DNA from: Spirochaetaceae bacterium
GTDB lineage: Bacteria > Spirochaetota > Leptospiria > Leptospirales > Leptonemataceae
Direction: 5' to 3'
Length of the DNA stretch: 64,000 nucleotides
Assembly: GCA_002730875.1 (NCBI GenBank)
Contig: PCBI01000012.1
Location: forward strand, 62,001 to 126,000
A program made the translations under genes and the position numbers. The notes under the pieces are model-generated. The model was not told where the DNA came from. It ran no database searches and saw only the letters and a program-made list of their open reading frames with translations. Shown piece after piece: positions 28,038 to 37,093 of the stretch (its first letter is position 1; the number at the start of each line of letters is the position of its first letter).

Positions 28038-28174
28038 TTTATTCTCCTTTAGCTTGGTGGCCTATCGCTCTGTTTGCTCTTTCTCGAATTCCGTGTTCCT
28101 TAGCCCTATATGTCTATTGCTTAAAGGATTGGCCGCTATATGGCTGTTTCGCCGTCAAGCTCGTCGCCCGCTCT

Positions 28175-29248
28175 TTACGAAAGCTGCAGACCCATGGCCT
28201 GTAACTCTCGTTTCACAACTCCAATGCCAAGAGCCGGGTCCAGCTTCTTGATCTGTTCTTTCTGGCCCAGCCTTACGTTTTCCTGGATCTCTTCGGATTC
28301 AAGGACAAAAGATAAAGTCTCGGCGATGGCCGGATAGTCTCGTCCATTGATCAGTATTCCCCCGGAACCCAGGGTTTCCGGCACGGCTGCGGCGGCCCGC
28401 GCCACCACCGGTATTTCCAGATGCATGCATTCGGCCAGGGGCACGCAAAATCCCTCATGATCGCTCATAGAAAAAAACAAATGGGCCGCATCGTAACAGG
28501 CCATAACTTCTTGATCCGGCACCATGCCAGTAAAAACCACATCCCGGTTCAGGTTCAGTTCGGTGATCAGGTTGCGAATCTCTGCCGTATAGGCCCGCAC
28601 TCCTGGATGAAAAGACCCCACACAGATCAGTCGGGCATCCGGGTGAATCTTTTTGAGGAAATAGAAAGACTTGATCAGATCCTGATGCATCTTGTTGGGG
28701 AATATTCGGCCCACGAAAACAATGTTGGTCTTTCCAGGCTGAATGTAGGGCAATCGCGCCGGCTGCTTGATTCGTTCCGGCTGAGGAAAGAACACTGGCT
28801 TTACGGCAATGTTTTCGTAACCCATCTTGCGAAGCTCGCCCGCATTGTAATTGGATACTGTGATAATCCGCGAAAAGTAGGACCGCAGGTCTCGAAGCGT
28901 TTCGCGGGCATGGTCCAGGGCATCGGCCAGTCGGCGGTTATAGGGCCGGACGTATTTGCCCGGCGTGATATTGTGAAATATCATCAGTTTCTGGGCCGAA
29001 ATGCCGGGTAGTCTATCCAACATCCGGGTAAAAAAGGAATAGTGATAGATCAGGATGGAATCCGACGAGGGGCGATAATGACTGAAATGGCGAACCCGGG
29101 TTGCATCCTTTTCGGCAAAGTTTTCGCTGTAGATCTCGGACTGGTATCCCTGCTTGCGAAGAAAATCCTGTATGATCAGCGCCTCATTGGATATGGCATC
29201 GCCGGTGGCGAAACCTGCGCAAAACTGATCGACCGAGAATCGCGACAT
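28175..29248 (-). CDS. Glycosyltransferase family 4-like (GT-B fold)
   Basis: A 357-residue soluble or peripheral protein. The second half has the GT4 pattern: IVFVGRIFPNKMHQDLIKSF, then DVVFTGMVPDQEVMACYDAA, HLFFSMSDHEGFCVPLAECM (with the Glu that contacts the nucleotide sugar, followed by the E-x7-E-like block) and PVVARAAAAVPETLG. Members transfer sugars from activated donors to lipid or glycan acceptors. The donor and acceptor are not known. It lies 12 bases downstream of a lipoprotein gene on the same strand, so these two may be co-transcribed. Confidence 0.85.
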   Translation of the reverse strand: MSRFSVDQFCAGFATGDAISNEALIIQDFLRKQGYQSEIYSENFAEKDATRVRHFSHYRPSSDSILIYHYSFFTRMLDRLPGISAQKLMIFHNITPGKYVRPYNRRLADALDHARETLRDLRSYFSRIITVSNYNAGELRKMGYENIAVKPVFFPQPERIKQPARLPYIQPGKTNIVFVGRIFPNKMHQDLIKSFYFLKKIHPDARLICVGSFHPGVRAYTAEIRNLITELNLNRDVVFTGMVPDQEVMACYDAAHLFFSMSDHEGFCVPLAECMHLEIPVVARAAAAVPETLGSGGILINGRDYPAIAETLSFVLESEEIQENVRLGQKEQIKKLDPALGIGVVKRELQAMGLQLS

Positions 29249-29260
29249 GAATCCGAGAAC

Positions 29261-29680
29261 TCAGGGAAATTCCTGATCGGTGCGAATGCTCCGGCAATCC
29301 GAGTTTTCTTTGAGGAGTTCAATGCGAGTCTTGCAGTCTTCCGTGGATTCCAGGGCGACGCTGCACCGTTCGTAACGTTCTAGCAGGGTCCCTTCTTCCA
29401 TACGCTGCTGGAGTCCCTGAATCTTCTGATACTGGCCGCTACGACACAGATCCTGATCCATACGCTGCAAAAACAAATCCAGCTTCCGCGGTTGATCCGC
29501 CATTTTCTCAGAGATATCCTCTTTGAGACATTCCACAATAGCATTGCAGAACCGATCGGCCGAAGCCTGATACCGGGCCTCTACATCCGGGTCGGGCCTC
29601 TCTACACATTGGGCGAGAAAAAGCGCCAGAGCTATGGTCAAAAAGGCGTAAGGTTTCCTGGTAAAAAAAGCCGGCTTCAT
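29261..29680 (-). CDS. Small cysteine-rich lipoprotein
   Basis: A 139-residue protein with signal peptide and lipobox (FLTIALALFLAQC). The mature part is helical and charged, and has six or so cysteines, several in short contexts (FCNAIVECL, DLCRSG, ERCSVAL, DCKTR, SDCRS). No family is recognised. The frame extends upstream to 29911 but that part has no signal character; ATG 29680 fits the lipid-signal model. It is divergent from the globin gene and sits before a glycosyltransferase gene. Confidence 0.65.
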   Translation of the reverse strand: MKPAFFTRKPYAFLTIALALFLAQCVERPDPDVEARYQASADRFCNAIVECLKEDISEKMADQPRKLDLFLQRMDQDLCRSGQYQKIQGLQQRMEEGTLLERYERCSVALESTEDCKTRIELLKENSDCRSIRTDQEFP

Positions 29681-29755
29681 AGATCCGTTGCACGATGCTT
29701 GAGGCGGCGGCACAGGCAAGAAGATATTGCTCGTTGAATTTCCCGGAATTGACGG

Positions 29756-30232
29756 ATGCCAGTCTATTTCCATTCTGGCGCTGTGCAGGATATTTATGTA
29801 CCTCCTGGCGGCCCGCCTCAGGGATCGCCACCACCACGCGAAATCTATTCCGTCCTGGGCGAGCAGGGTATAAGAGACCTCCTTAGAGCCCATTACCGGA
29901 AACTGGCGCAATCGAAGATTAGCTTCCTGTTTCCCTCCGAGGAAGAGCCTCTGATGGCGGCAGCGGACAAATCCGCGGACTTTTTCATCCAGCTAATGGG
30001 CGGACCTCCGCTGTTTGTACAGAAGCACGGGCCGCCCAGGATGCGGGCCAGACACATGCCCTTTGAGGTTACCGAAGATGGCAGAAAGGAATGGCTTCGC
30101 TGCTTCCAGGAGGCTCTGGATGAGCAGTCATTCCCGGCGGAGTACCGGGAGGCATTCGATGACTTTCTGGAGTCCTTTTCGGCCTGGATGGTGAACTCCC
30201 GCGGCCCCGGAATGGGGGAGGGCTACAGATAA
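29756..30232 (+). CDS. Truncated hemoglobin-like protein
   Basis: A 158-residue protein with the truncated globin pattern. YSVLGEQGIRDLLRAHYRKL is the A/B helix region, ADKSADFFIQLMGGPPLFVQ covers the E helix, and RARHMPFEV holds the proximal His of helix F. RKEWLRCFQEALDE follows in helix G. Such proteins bind oxygen or nitric oxide at a haem. The first 27 residues, rich in Pro and Gly, are outside the globin fold; a later start is possible because no ribosome-binding site is evident at 29756. Group assignment is not attempted. It stands alone, divergent from a lipoprotein. Confidence 0.8.
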   Translation: MPVYFHSGAVQDIYVPPGGPPQGSPPPREIYSVLGEQGIRDLLRAHYRKLAQSKISFLFPSEEEPLMAAADKSADFFIQLMGGPPLFVQKHGPPRMRARHMPFEVTEDGRKEWLRCFQEALDEQSFPAEYREAFDDFLESFSAWMVNSRGPGMGEGYR

Positions 30233-30446
30233 AGATTCGGGGCACCGAGAGGCTGCACCGGGCTACCAGGGCCCGGGCGGATGCTCCGCAGAGCGCTATG
30301 ATGGAAGCCACACCCGTGGATGGCATACCAGGAATGCAGGCTTTGTCGCAAGTGCGGGGCCGGTTTTTTCGATCTATTCCCGGTCCCACCGTAATCCGAG
30401 CGCTGTATTTCCTTGACCTACCATAGCCCTTCGGAAGCATTCCTGC

Positions 30447-32393
30447 ATGGAGAAGGATTCTCTCTACTATTTGGTCCGGGATACCGTGGCCACCTATGCA
30501 GAACGCCCCTGTTACTGGGTAAAGGCGGACGGTCAGAACTTCGCTGCCGTCACCTATTTTAACTGGCGCGCCGACATGAAACGGTTTCAGGCCTATTTGC
30601 TCTATGACCTGGAAGTGGCGCATGGGGAAAAGATCGGTCTGCTTTGCGATAACCGATACGAATGGAATCTGATCAGCCTGGGCATTGACTCCATTGGCGC
30701 CATCGACGTCCCGCGTGGATGTGATGCTACCGACCAGGACATAGAGTACATCCTTAATCATACCGAATGCCCGGTCTTAGTGGTAGAGCACGAAAGGATG
30801 CTCAAAACCATCTTGAAGCTACTTCCCAAACTGGGCTCACTCAAGCACATCATCTCCATTGATCCTCCGGAAAAGCATAAGAAGCTCGAAGACCATCAGG
30901 CAGTTCTACGGAATGCCGGGATCAAACATCACTTTCTGGTGGATATGCTTGAAAGGGGCGATGAACTTCTACAGCAGCACGGCGAAGGCATGCTGAAGCG
31001 TCGCGGCGAAGCCATTGCCCCTAACGACCTTGCTACTATCATCTATACCAGCGGAACCACGGGAACGCCTAAAGGTGTAATGCTGGAACATCGAAGCTTC
31101 TGCTGGGAAGTTTCGCAAATGCAGCAGGTCTCTCCTTTGAACGAAGAAGACCGGGTCGTAATCTTTTTACCTCCCTGGCACATCGCCGAAAGGCTTCTGG
31201 AAGTAACGCTCATTGCCTGCGGAGCCAGCATGGCGAACTCCTCCATCATCCAACTGGGAAACGATCTGGCCGCCGTAAAGCCTACCTGCCTGGTAAGCGT
31301 GCCCCGGGTCTGGGAACAATTGCACAAACGCGTGATGGACAACGTGCGAAAGCAGCCGGAAAAAAAACAGAAACTCTTTCAGTTCGCTACGAATGTAGCT
31401 CAAACTCGCATGGACATTGTAGACACACTGTCCGACCGTTTCGCGGAAACCGAAGAGATTACCTCGCAGGAAAGACTGATCCGAAAGATCATTGCCGTTG
31501 CTTTGCTCATTCCCTTCGGCACTCTAAATATTGCCGCGCAGCTGATCCTGAAAAAAGTAAAAAGCATCTTTGGCGGTCGGCTGAAATTCGCCATTTCCGG
31601 CGCCGGCGCATTACCGGAGCATGTGGCGGTGTTTTTTCGCTCTATTGGAATTCCCATTCTGGACGGTTATGGAATGACCGAAACCACAGGCGTGGCGGCC
31701 ATTGGAAGGTTACCCTGGCCCCGTCGAAGTTGTGTGGGAGAGCCTCTTCCCGGGGCTTTGATTCAGTTGCGCGACGATCAGGGTAAGCCCATTACAAAAC
31801 CGGGCCAGAAAGGCGTAGCCTGGCATAAAGGCCCGCATGTGATGAGAGGTTACTACAAGAACAAAGAAAAGACCGACGAAATCCTGAAGGACCGGTGGCT
31901 GAACTCCGGGGACATCTTCATGTGGACCACTTCCGGCGAGATCAAGTTTGCCGGTAGAGCCAAGGATACCATCGTTCTGGCCGGCGGCGAAAACGTCGAG
32001 CCGGGTCCCATCGAAATCAAGCTGGGGGCCAGCGAATACGTGTCGCAGGTGATGGTAGTGGGTCAGGACCGCAAGACCCTGGGCGCTCTGATTGTTCCGA
32101 ACCGGGATCGGGTCAAAGAAGAAGTAGGATCATCCATGGAAGTGCCGGAAGATCTGGCGCAATGGAACCAGAGCAAAGAGCTCCACAAGTTCTTCTCAAG
32201 TATTGTCAAAGAGACCGTAAGCAGTCAGAATGGGTTCAAGGCTTTCGAAAAGGTCACAACCTTTGCCTTTTTGCCCAAAGAACTGGAAAAGGGCAAAGAG
32301 ATGACCGAAACCATGAAAATCAAGCGAAACGTGGTCTTGGACCAATACGAGGAATTGATTAACCACATGTACGAGCATCACGGAGTGCACTGA
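30447..32393 (+). CDS. Long-chain acyl-CoA synthetase (AMP-forming)
   Basis: A 648-residue enzyme that activates fatty acids to acyl-CoA via acyl-adenylate. The P-loop-like motif is IIYTSGTTGTPKGVMLEH, followed by LPPWHIAERLLE, the adenine-binding GYGMTETTG and DRWLNSGDIFM. FAGRAKDTIVLAGGENVEPG marks the start of the C-terminal lid. The length and the PPWH block resemble the FadD15-type group. The basic segment around residues 350-380 could bind membrane. Two acyl-CoA dehydrogenase genes on the other strand (33532-36096) suggest local fatty-acid breakdown. YaaA follows on the same strand after 279 bp. Confidence 0.93.
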   Translation: MEKDSLYYLVRDTVATYAERPCYWVKADGQNFAAVTYFNWRADMKRFQAYLLYDLEVAHGEKIGLLCDNRYEWNLISLGIDSIGAIDVPRGCDATDQDIEYILNHTECPVLVVEHERMLKTILKLLPKLGSLKHIISIDPPEKHKKLEDHQAVLRNAGIKHHFLVDMLERGDELLQQHGEGMLKRRGEAIAPNDLATIIYTSGTTGTPKGVMLEHRSFCWEVSQMQQVSPLNEEDRVVIFLPPWHIAERLLEVTLIACGASMANSSIIQLGNDLAAVKPTCLVSVPRVWEQLHKRVMDNVRKQPEKKQKLFQFATNVAQTRMDIVDTLSDRFAETEEITSQERLIRKIIAVALLIPFGTLNIAAQLILKKVKSIFGGRLKFAISGAGALPEHVAVFFRSIGIPILDGYGMTETTGVAAIGRLPWPRRSCVGEPLPGALIQLRDDQGKPITKPGQKGVAWHKGPHVMRGYYKNKEKTDEILKDRWLNSGDIFMWTTSGEIKFAGRAKDTIVLAGGENVEPGPIEIKLGASEYVSQVMVVGQDRKTLGALIVPNRDRVKEEVGSSMEVPEDLAQWNQSKELHKFFSSIVKETVSSQNGFKAFEKVTTFAFLPKELEKGKEMTETMKIKRNVVLDQYEELINHMYEHHGVH

Positions 32394-32672
32394 GGAGCTA
32401 CTTCTCTGCGGCCTTCGCAATGGGGCGCCCGGCCTTAATAGCATCTAGTTCGTCGCAGCAGACTCGTAAGAGCTGACTTATCGCAGCTTACCTGTCGTCG
32501 ATAGCTTAACGCAAATGATTTATCGCTCGTGGCAACCTTTGACGTGAGTTTACAGGCGAGGCCGCGTCGGGATTTCCGGTAGCGATGCCGGCAATTGCGG
32601 GGCGCCGGTCTCGGCGAATCACTTTTTACGTTTTTTCTGGAAAACACGAACGAAGTTCAAAATCTAGTTCGC

Positions 32673-33461
32673 GTGAGCATCTTTACAATCATTTCCCCGG
32701 CGAAACGGCTGGGCAGCATGGGAAAAACGGCTTCCATGCCGGAAGCCACAATACCGGTTTTCGAAAGCGAAGCGCGAGAAATCGCAAGCATTCTGGCAAA
32801 GAAAAGCGTTTCGCAGCTAATGGATCTTATGGGGATTAGCAAAGACCTGGCCGAATTGAATCAGGATCGATATGCGAAGTTTCCCCGTTCATTAAAGAAT
32901 TCCCCCGCCACCGAAGCGATTTTGCAATTCCAGGGAGATGTTTTTCAGGGTCTGGAACTGGAGAAATACGGCGCACGGGAAATCAGATATTTGAAGGATC
33001 AACTGAGCATCCTCTCCGGGATGTACGGAATTCTGCGTCCCTTTGATAAGATGCATCCGTATCGCCTGGAGATGGGGACTCGATTAAAGGTCGAAGATCG
33101 CAAAAATCTATACCAATTCTGGGGCTCCAAAATCACCGACGAAATCAATCAGCGCATCCAGGATGGAAAATGTAAGACCCTGCTCAACCTTGCCTCGGAC
33201 GAATACGCAAGGAGCGTAGACATGGGCTCAATCCAGGCTACGGTGGCGGCCGTGGAATTCCTGGAATTCAGAAACGGAAAATGGAAGGTTGTCTCTACAA
33301 ATGCTAAGCGCGCCCGGGGTATTATGCTCAACTGGATCCTGAAAAACCGGCCAGGTACCATTAGCGCGCTGAAGAAGTTTAACGTGGGTTACGAATTCGC
33401 CGATGAGGTGGCGGATGGCAGGGGAGTCCATCGACTGGTTTTTCACAAGAGATCAGAATAA
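32673..33461 (+). CDS. yaaA: YaaA family peroxide-stress protein (UPF0246)
   Basis: A 262-residue cytoplasmic protein with the YaaA signatures ISPAKRL at the N-terminus, FQGDVFQGL, LSGMYGILRPFDKMHPYRLE, LLNLASDEYARSV and AKRARGIMLNWIL. E. coli YaaA lowers free iron during hydrogen peroxide stress and binds DNA. The frame is open from 32595, but the conserved start ISPAK is five residues after GTG 32673, so GTG is taken as the start. No linked partner is seen. Confidence 0.9.
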   Translation: MSIFTIISPAKRLGSMGKTASMPEATIPVFESEAREIASILAKKSVSQLMDLMGISKDLAELNQDRYAKFPRSLKNSPATEAILQFQGDVFQGLELEKYGAREIRYLKDQLSILSGMYGILRPFDKMHPYRLEMGTRLKVEDRKNLYQFWGSKITDEINQRIQDGKCKTLLNLASDEYARSVDMGSIQATVAAVEFLEFRNGKWKVVSTNAKRARGIMLNWILKNRPGTISALKKFNVGYEFADEVADGRGVHRLVFHKRSE

Positions 33462-33531
33462 GCATTTCAATGCAGGCGGCTCATCCGGGCATTGCTTTTC
33501 GGGCTCGACCTGCTGCGCTTGAAATGCTCCA

Positions 33532-34737
33532 TCATATCCGCAACGCTCGTTTTGATTCGGCCCGGGCGATGATCTGTTTCTGTATCTCGGAGGTGCCTCC
33601 GCCAATCTCGGCTATCTTGATATCCCGGTACAATCGGCTCACTTTGTATTCATCCATGTAGCCAGCGCCGCCATGGACCTGCACCGCCAGGTTCGTGCAC
33701 TCCCTTGCATACTGCGATGTCATCAACTTGAGCTCCGAGGCCCGCGCCGACAAATCCAGGGATTCGCCGTTATGTTCAATACGAGGAGCTCCGTCGGCCT
33801 GGTCGAACAACCACGCGGTTTCGAAAAGCAGCAGCCTTGAGGCTTCCAGTCGGGTCTTGATATCGGCCAGCATAAAAGCCACGCTCTGATGTTTGGCGAT
33901 CATCTTGCCAAAGGATTTTCTGTTTCGTGCGAAGTTTCTGCTTTCGTCAAGGCAGGCCTGCATGACACCCACGCAATAAGCGCCCATGGAAAGCCGCTCC
34001 CAGTCGAAAGCTTTCATGGTTTGTCTGAAGCCGGCCCCGGGCTTTTCCAGGATGCAGGACTCGGCAATGCTGACATCGTCGAAGTAAAGCTCGCCCGTAG
34101 GGGATCCTCGCAGGCCCATTTTTCGCAGGGGTGCGCCTCGCTGCACTCCATCTGCGTGTAGATCGACGATTACCAGGGTGAGTCCCGAGGCGCCGGTGGA
34201 TGGCTTGCCAGGATCCCTGCTATAGCGGGCCAGGACCAACGCATAATCCGCAATGGGGGCATTCGTGATATAGGACTTACTGCCTTTCAGAATCAGCTTG
34301 CCCGAACCATCGGGATAAACGCTTGTCTGAATCGAGGCAACGTCGCTTCCGGAACTGGACTCCGTGACAGCAAGGCAGCCTATCTTTGCGCCGGCAATGA
34401 GTTCGGGGATGAGTCGGGCTTTTTGCTCATCGCTTCCGTAATGCGAAATCGGAAGTCCAAAGAGACCGGCCGATGCGCCGGAAGAAAAAAAGGTGGATCC
34501 ACAATGATAGGCCAGTATGGATTGAGCCATAACGGCCGTCAGAAAGCTGGCGCCCTGACCGCCCTGGGACTCGGGATGAAGCAGTCCCAGATAGCCGGCC
34601 TTTCCCAATTTCTCTAGAATTGTGCCATTCACGCCATTCGCTTCCACTTGCTCGGCCACTGGTGCGATCTCTTCCTGGCAGAACCGGGAAAACACCTGCT
34701 GGAATTCTTCCAGCTCTTTATCCAACGTTAGGTCCAC
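33532..34737 (-). CDS. Acyl-CoA dehydrogenase
   Basis: A 401-residue FAD enzyme of the acyl-CoA dehydrogenase family. It has AVTESSSGSDVASIQT (substrate and flavin contacts), SKSYITNAPIADY, RNRKSFGKMIAKHQSVAFML and, at the end, QVHGGAGYMDEYKVSRLYRD and IAEIGGGTSEIQKQII. In this family the catalytic base is often a Glu in helix G or the GGTSE region. The start is GTG 34737, supported by GGAGG seven bases upstream. It is the third gene after tetR and another dehydrogenase on the same strand. Chain-length preference cannot be told. Confidence 0.9.
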   Translation of the reverse strand: MDLTLDKELEEFQQVFSRFCQEEIAPVAEQVEANGVNGTILEKLGKAGYLGLLHPESQGGQGASFLTAVMAQSILAYHCGSTFFSSGASAGLFGLPISHYGSDEQKARLIPELIAGAKIGCLAVTESSSGSDVASIQTSVYPDGSGKLILKGSKSYITNAPIADYALVLARYSRDPGKPSTGASGLTLVIVDLHADGVQRGAPLRKMGLRGSPTGELYFDDVSIAESCILEKPGAGFRQTMKAFDWERLSMGAYCVGVMQACLDESRNFARNRKSFGKMIAKHQSVAFMLADIKTRLEASRLLLFETAWLFDQADGAPRIEHNGESLDLSARASELKLMTSQYARECTNLAVQVHGGAGYMDEYKVSRLYRDIKIAEIGGGTSEIQKQIIARAESKRALRI

Positions 34738-34764
34738 AATAATTCCTCCAGAAATTCAGATTGT

Positions 34765-34872
34765 TGCACCTGGTTGCGAAATCGATTCGCAACCAGGTGC
34801 AGTAGATTCGTCGCGGCCCGTAACGGATCTGCTCTGTTATATGCGCAGGTTCGTGCAGTTTGCGAACCTGCG
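34765..34872. repeat. Two hairpins between the acyl-CoA dehydrogenase genes
   Basis: 34765-34801 is a perfect 16-bp inverted repeat around a 5-bp loop (arms TGCACCTGGTTGCGAA and its complement). 34844-34853 and 34863-34872 are a perfect 10-bp inverted repeat (CGCAGGTTCG). The word GGTTCG-[T/C]-GCAGTTTGC occurs twice, at about 34848 and 34894. On the transcribed minus strand the long hairpin ends 28 bases before the GTG start and just before its GGAGG. The hairpins have no T tract in the minus-strand sense, so they look more like a translational or processing element than a terminator. Confidence 0.85.
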
Positions 34873-34944
34873 AATCGCGCAAAGGTCAGCAGCCGGTTCG
34901 CGCAGTTTGCTTGCATCGTGCGTCAATACTTTTCGTGAATAGCC

Positions 34945-36096
34945 TCAGGATGCCAGGTTGGCCGCGATGATGGAGCGCATGATCTCGGATGTTCCGCCGC
35001 CAAGTGTTCCGAGACGCGCATCTCTATAGGCGCGCTCCACCGGGTATTCATGAATAAAGCAATAGCCGCCAAAGATCTGGCCCATGTCGTAACCCAGTTC
35101 TACCGCGGCTTCGGTAGCGTAGAGTTTGGCAATGGAGCTCTCAATGGGCGTTGGAATCCCCTGGTCTTTCTTGGATGCGCTGCTATAAACAAGTAGCCTG
35201 GATGCGTCGATCTTCATTCGCGCTTTGGCAATCTTGTCCTGTATGGACTGAAACTTAATGATGGGCTCTTTGAATTGTTTTCGGTTTTTCGCATAGTGTA
35301 CCGCTTCGGCCAGCATGTACTGCATGAAACCTACCCCGCTGGCTACCAGTACGGTGCGCTCCCATTCCAGGGTCGCTTTTCCCACACGCAGAAAGCCGCT
35401 GTTTTCCCGGGAAATCATGTTCTCCTCCGGGACTTCCATGTCTTCAAAGATCAGTTCGCTGGTGGTACTGGTTCGCATTCCCATCTTGTTCAGTTTCTTT
35501 CCCACGCTAAAGCCTTTGAAGTCTTTCTCTACGATGAAAACACTGATGCCCATGGGGCCTTTCGCTTTGTCAGTTACAGCCATAACCGTAAATACATCGC
35601 CGATGGGTCCGTTGGTGATGAACATCTTGGATCCGTTCAGGATGTACTTATCGCCCTTCTTTATGGCCCTGGTTTGCATGCTTCCAGCGGCATCGCTTCC
35701 GGATTCCGGCTCGGTAAGGCCCAGCCCGGCGATCCATTCGCCGGTGGCCAGTCTGGGTAGATAGCGCTTCTTTTGATCGTCGGTTCCGCACAGAACAATG
35801 GGCATACTGCCAATAATTGTATGAGCGCCCCAGGCAAGGGTGAGGCCGCCATCCGTGGAGCCCCGGGAAAAGGCTTCGGTAGCCAGGGTTGTGGTCAGAC
35901 AATTGGCCCCCTGGCCGCCGTACTCTTCGGGAAAGGGCAGGCCCAGAAGACCCATTTCGCCCATTTTCTGCCAGATCGCCGGATCCCACTCCGAGTTCAG
36001 ATCTCGCTGTTCGACGCTGGGTCGAATCTGATCTCTGGCGAATTCGTATACGCTTTCTCTAAATTCGATGAGTTCTGGCGGCAGCGCAAAGTTCAT
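34945..36096 (-). CDS. Acyl-CoA dehydrogenase
   Basis: A 383-residue acyl-CoA dehydrogenase with LGLTEPESGSDAAGSMQT, GSKMFITNGPIGDVF, ENSGFLRVGKATLEWERTVL (Glu in the position of the usual catalytic base), RKQFKEPIIKFQSIQ and the C-terminal LGTLGGGTSEIMRSIIA. The family transfers electrons from acyl-CoA to ETF. The gene follows tetR by 61 bp and precedes another dehydrogenase. The two differ in motif detail, so they are likely for different substrates, not recent duplicates. Confidence 0.93.
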   Translation of the reverse strand: MNFALPPELIEFRESVYEFARDQIRPSVEQRDLNSEWDPAIWQKMGEMGLLGLPFPEEYGGQGANCLTTTLATEAFSRGSTDGGLTLAWGAHTIIGSMPIVLCGTDDQKKRYLPRLATGEWIAGLGLTEPESGSDAAGSMQTRAIKKGDKYILNGSKMFITNGPIGDVFTVMAVTDKAKGPMGISVFIVEKDFKGFSVGKKLNKMGMRTSTTSELIFEDMEVPEENMISRENSGFLRVGKATLEWERTVLVASGVGFMQYMLAEAVHYAKNRKQFKEPIIKFQSIQDKIAKARMKIDASRLLVYSSASKKDQGIPTPIESSIAKLYATEAAVELGYDMGQIFGGYCFIHEYPVERAYRDARLGTLGGGTSEIMRSIIAANLAS

Positions 36097-36157
36097 AATA
36101 GTATCCCGAGGGTGGTTTCATTCGCCGTAGATCCGTCGCAATCCTTGCGAAGCGGCC

Positions 36158-36778
36158 CTACTTTCCGAAGGAACCTCCGTGAATGATCTTTCGCAGCTTT
36201 CGTCGTATCTCTTTGATGTCTGCGGAACTGGGCTGCCGACCGTAGATCCCCTGAACCAGCGCCGTAAGCGTAAGTTCCACCGCTCCGAAGAAGGCAATGC
36301 TCAGGAGGGCGGCATCCGTGTCCGGCTCGATATGTCCGGCCTGTTTGCCAGATTCTACAATCCCCTGAATCTGCTCCAGAATGGCCTGAGCGCTGGCCAT
36401 TTCGCTATCCGGATCCACATTGCCGGATCGCACCACTTCCTGAACCAGCAGGTGAATGATTTCCGGGTTGGCCAGATAGGTATCCAGCATGTAGTCGCTG
36501 ATACGTCCCAGTTTTTCGGTCAGTGTTCCCTTTTCCTGCCCGATGCGGGCAATTCGGTCGCTGAATCGCCTGGCCACGCTTTCCAGAATGGTTTCCAGCA
36601 CCTTTTCTTTGGAGCCGAAGTAATGATACACCAGGCCGTAGGCTACATCCGCTTCTGCCGCAATATCGGAGATTCGGGTTCCGTGGTACCCTTTTCTGGC
36701 CATTACTTTGACCGCTGCCCGCAAGATCCGGTCCTGACTTCCTCTTGCCTGGCTTTCTTTTGTCTGTCCTCTTGCCAC
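36158..36778 (-). CDS. TetR family regulator of the acyl-CoA dehydrogenase genes
   Basis: A 206-residue repressor. The N-terminal helix-turn-helix is RILRAAVKVMARKGYHGTRI, then SDIAAEADVAYGLVYHYFGS, which is typical for TetR and close to the FadR/YsiA-type regulators of fatty-acid use. The C-terminal ligand domain is 150 residues. It is the first gene of the operon with two dehydrogenases and has a perfect palindrome 18 bases upstream of its start. Autorepression with release by an acyl-CoA ligand is a reasonable inference. The start ATG 36778 is followed by a basic tail (ARGQTKESQARGS). Confidence 0.9.
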   Translation of the reverse strand: MARGQTKESQARGSQDRILRAAVKVMARKGYHGTRISDIAAEADVAYGLVYHYFGSKEKVLETILESVARRFSDRIARIGQEKGTLTEKLGRISDYMLDTYLANPEIIHLLVQEVVRSGNVDPDSEMASAQAILEQIQGIVESGKQAGHIEPDTDAALLSIAFFGAVELTLTALVQGIYGRQPSSADIKEIRRKLRKIIHGGSFGK

Positions 36779-36795
36779 TTCAGTGGTATCTAGGA

Positions 36796-36819
36796 TTGAT
36801 TGACAAATCAGTCAATCAA
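36796..36819. promoter_or_regulatory. Perfect palindromic operator before tetR-acd operon
   Basis: TTGATTGAC (36796-36804) and GTCAATCAA (36811-36819) form a perfect 9-bp inverted repeat with a 6-bp centre. It is placed 18 bases upstream of the tetR start, within the presumed promoter. Its length and symmetry are typical for a TetR dimer site. Binding is inferred. Confidence 0.75.
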
Positions 36820-37093
36820 AATTCCCATTTCAAGAGTCTTTCACTGGCAAGGGTTGCTGAAGCCCGGTGAATCCCGTAATTTCGAATAGAATACCCAATC
36901 CGGCTCGATCGCGCTCGGGCTCTGGGCCCCTGTTGCCCCCGGGGCGGCCTGAACCATGCATTCTACTCGATGGGGCCTATGCGGTGGGGCCGACGCGCTG
37001 GCATCCCTGCTTACCGGCTTTGCGCACATATGTATCGACAGGGACGGGGAAATGGGATGTTATTGGGTAATACACATGGATAAGGAGAATCGA

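Noticed and set aside
30069..30761. 230-residue minus-strand frame
   Set aside because: It spans antisense of the globin and the acyl-CoA synthetase start; no start signal or motif supports it.
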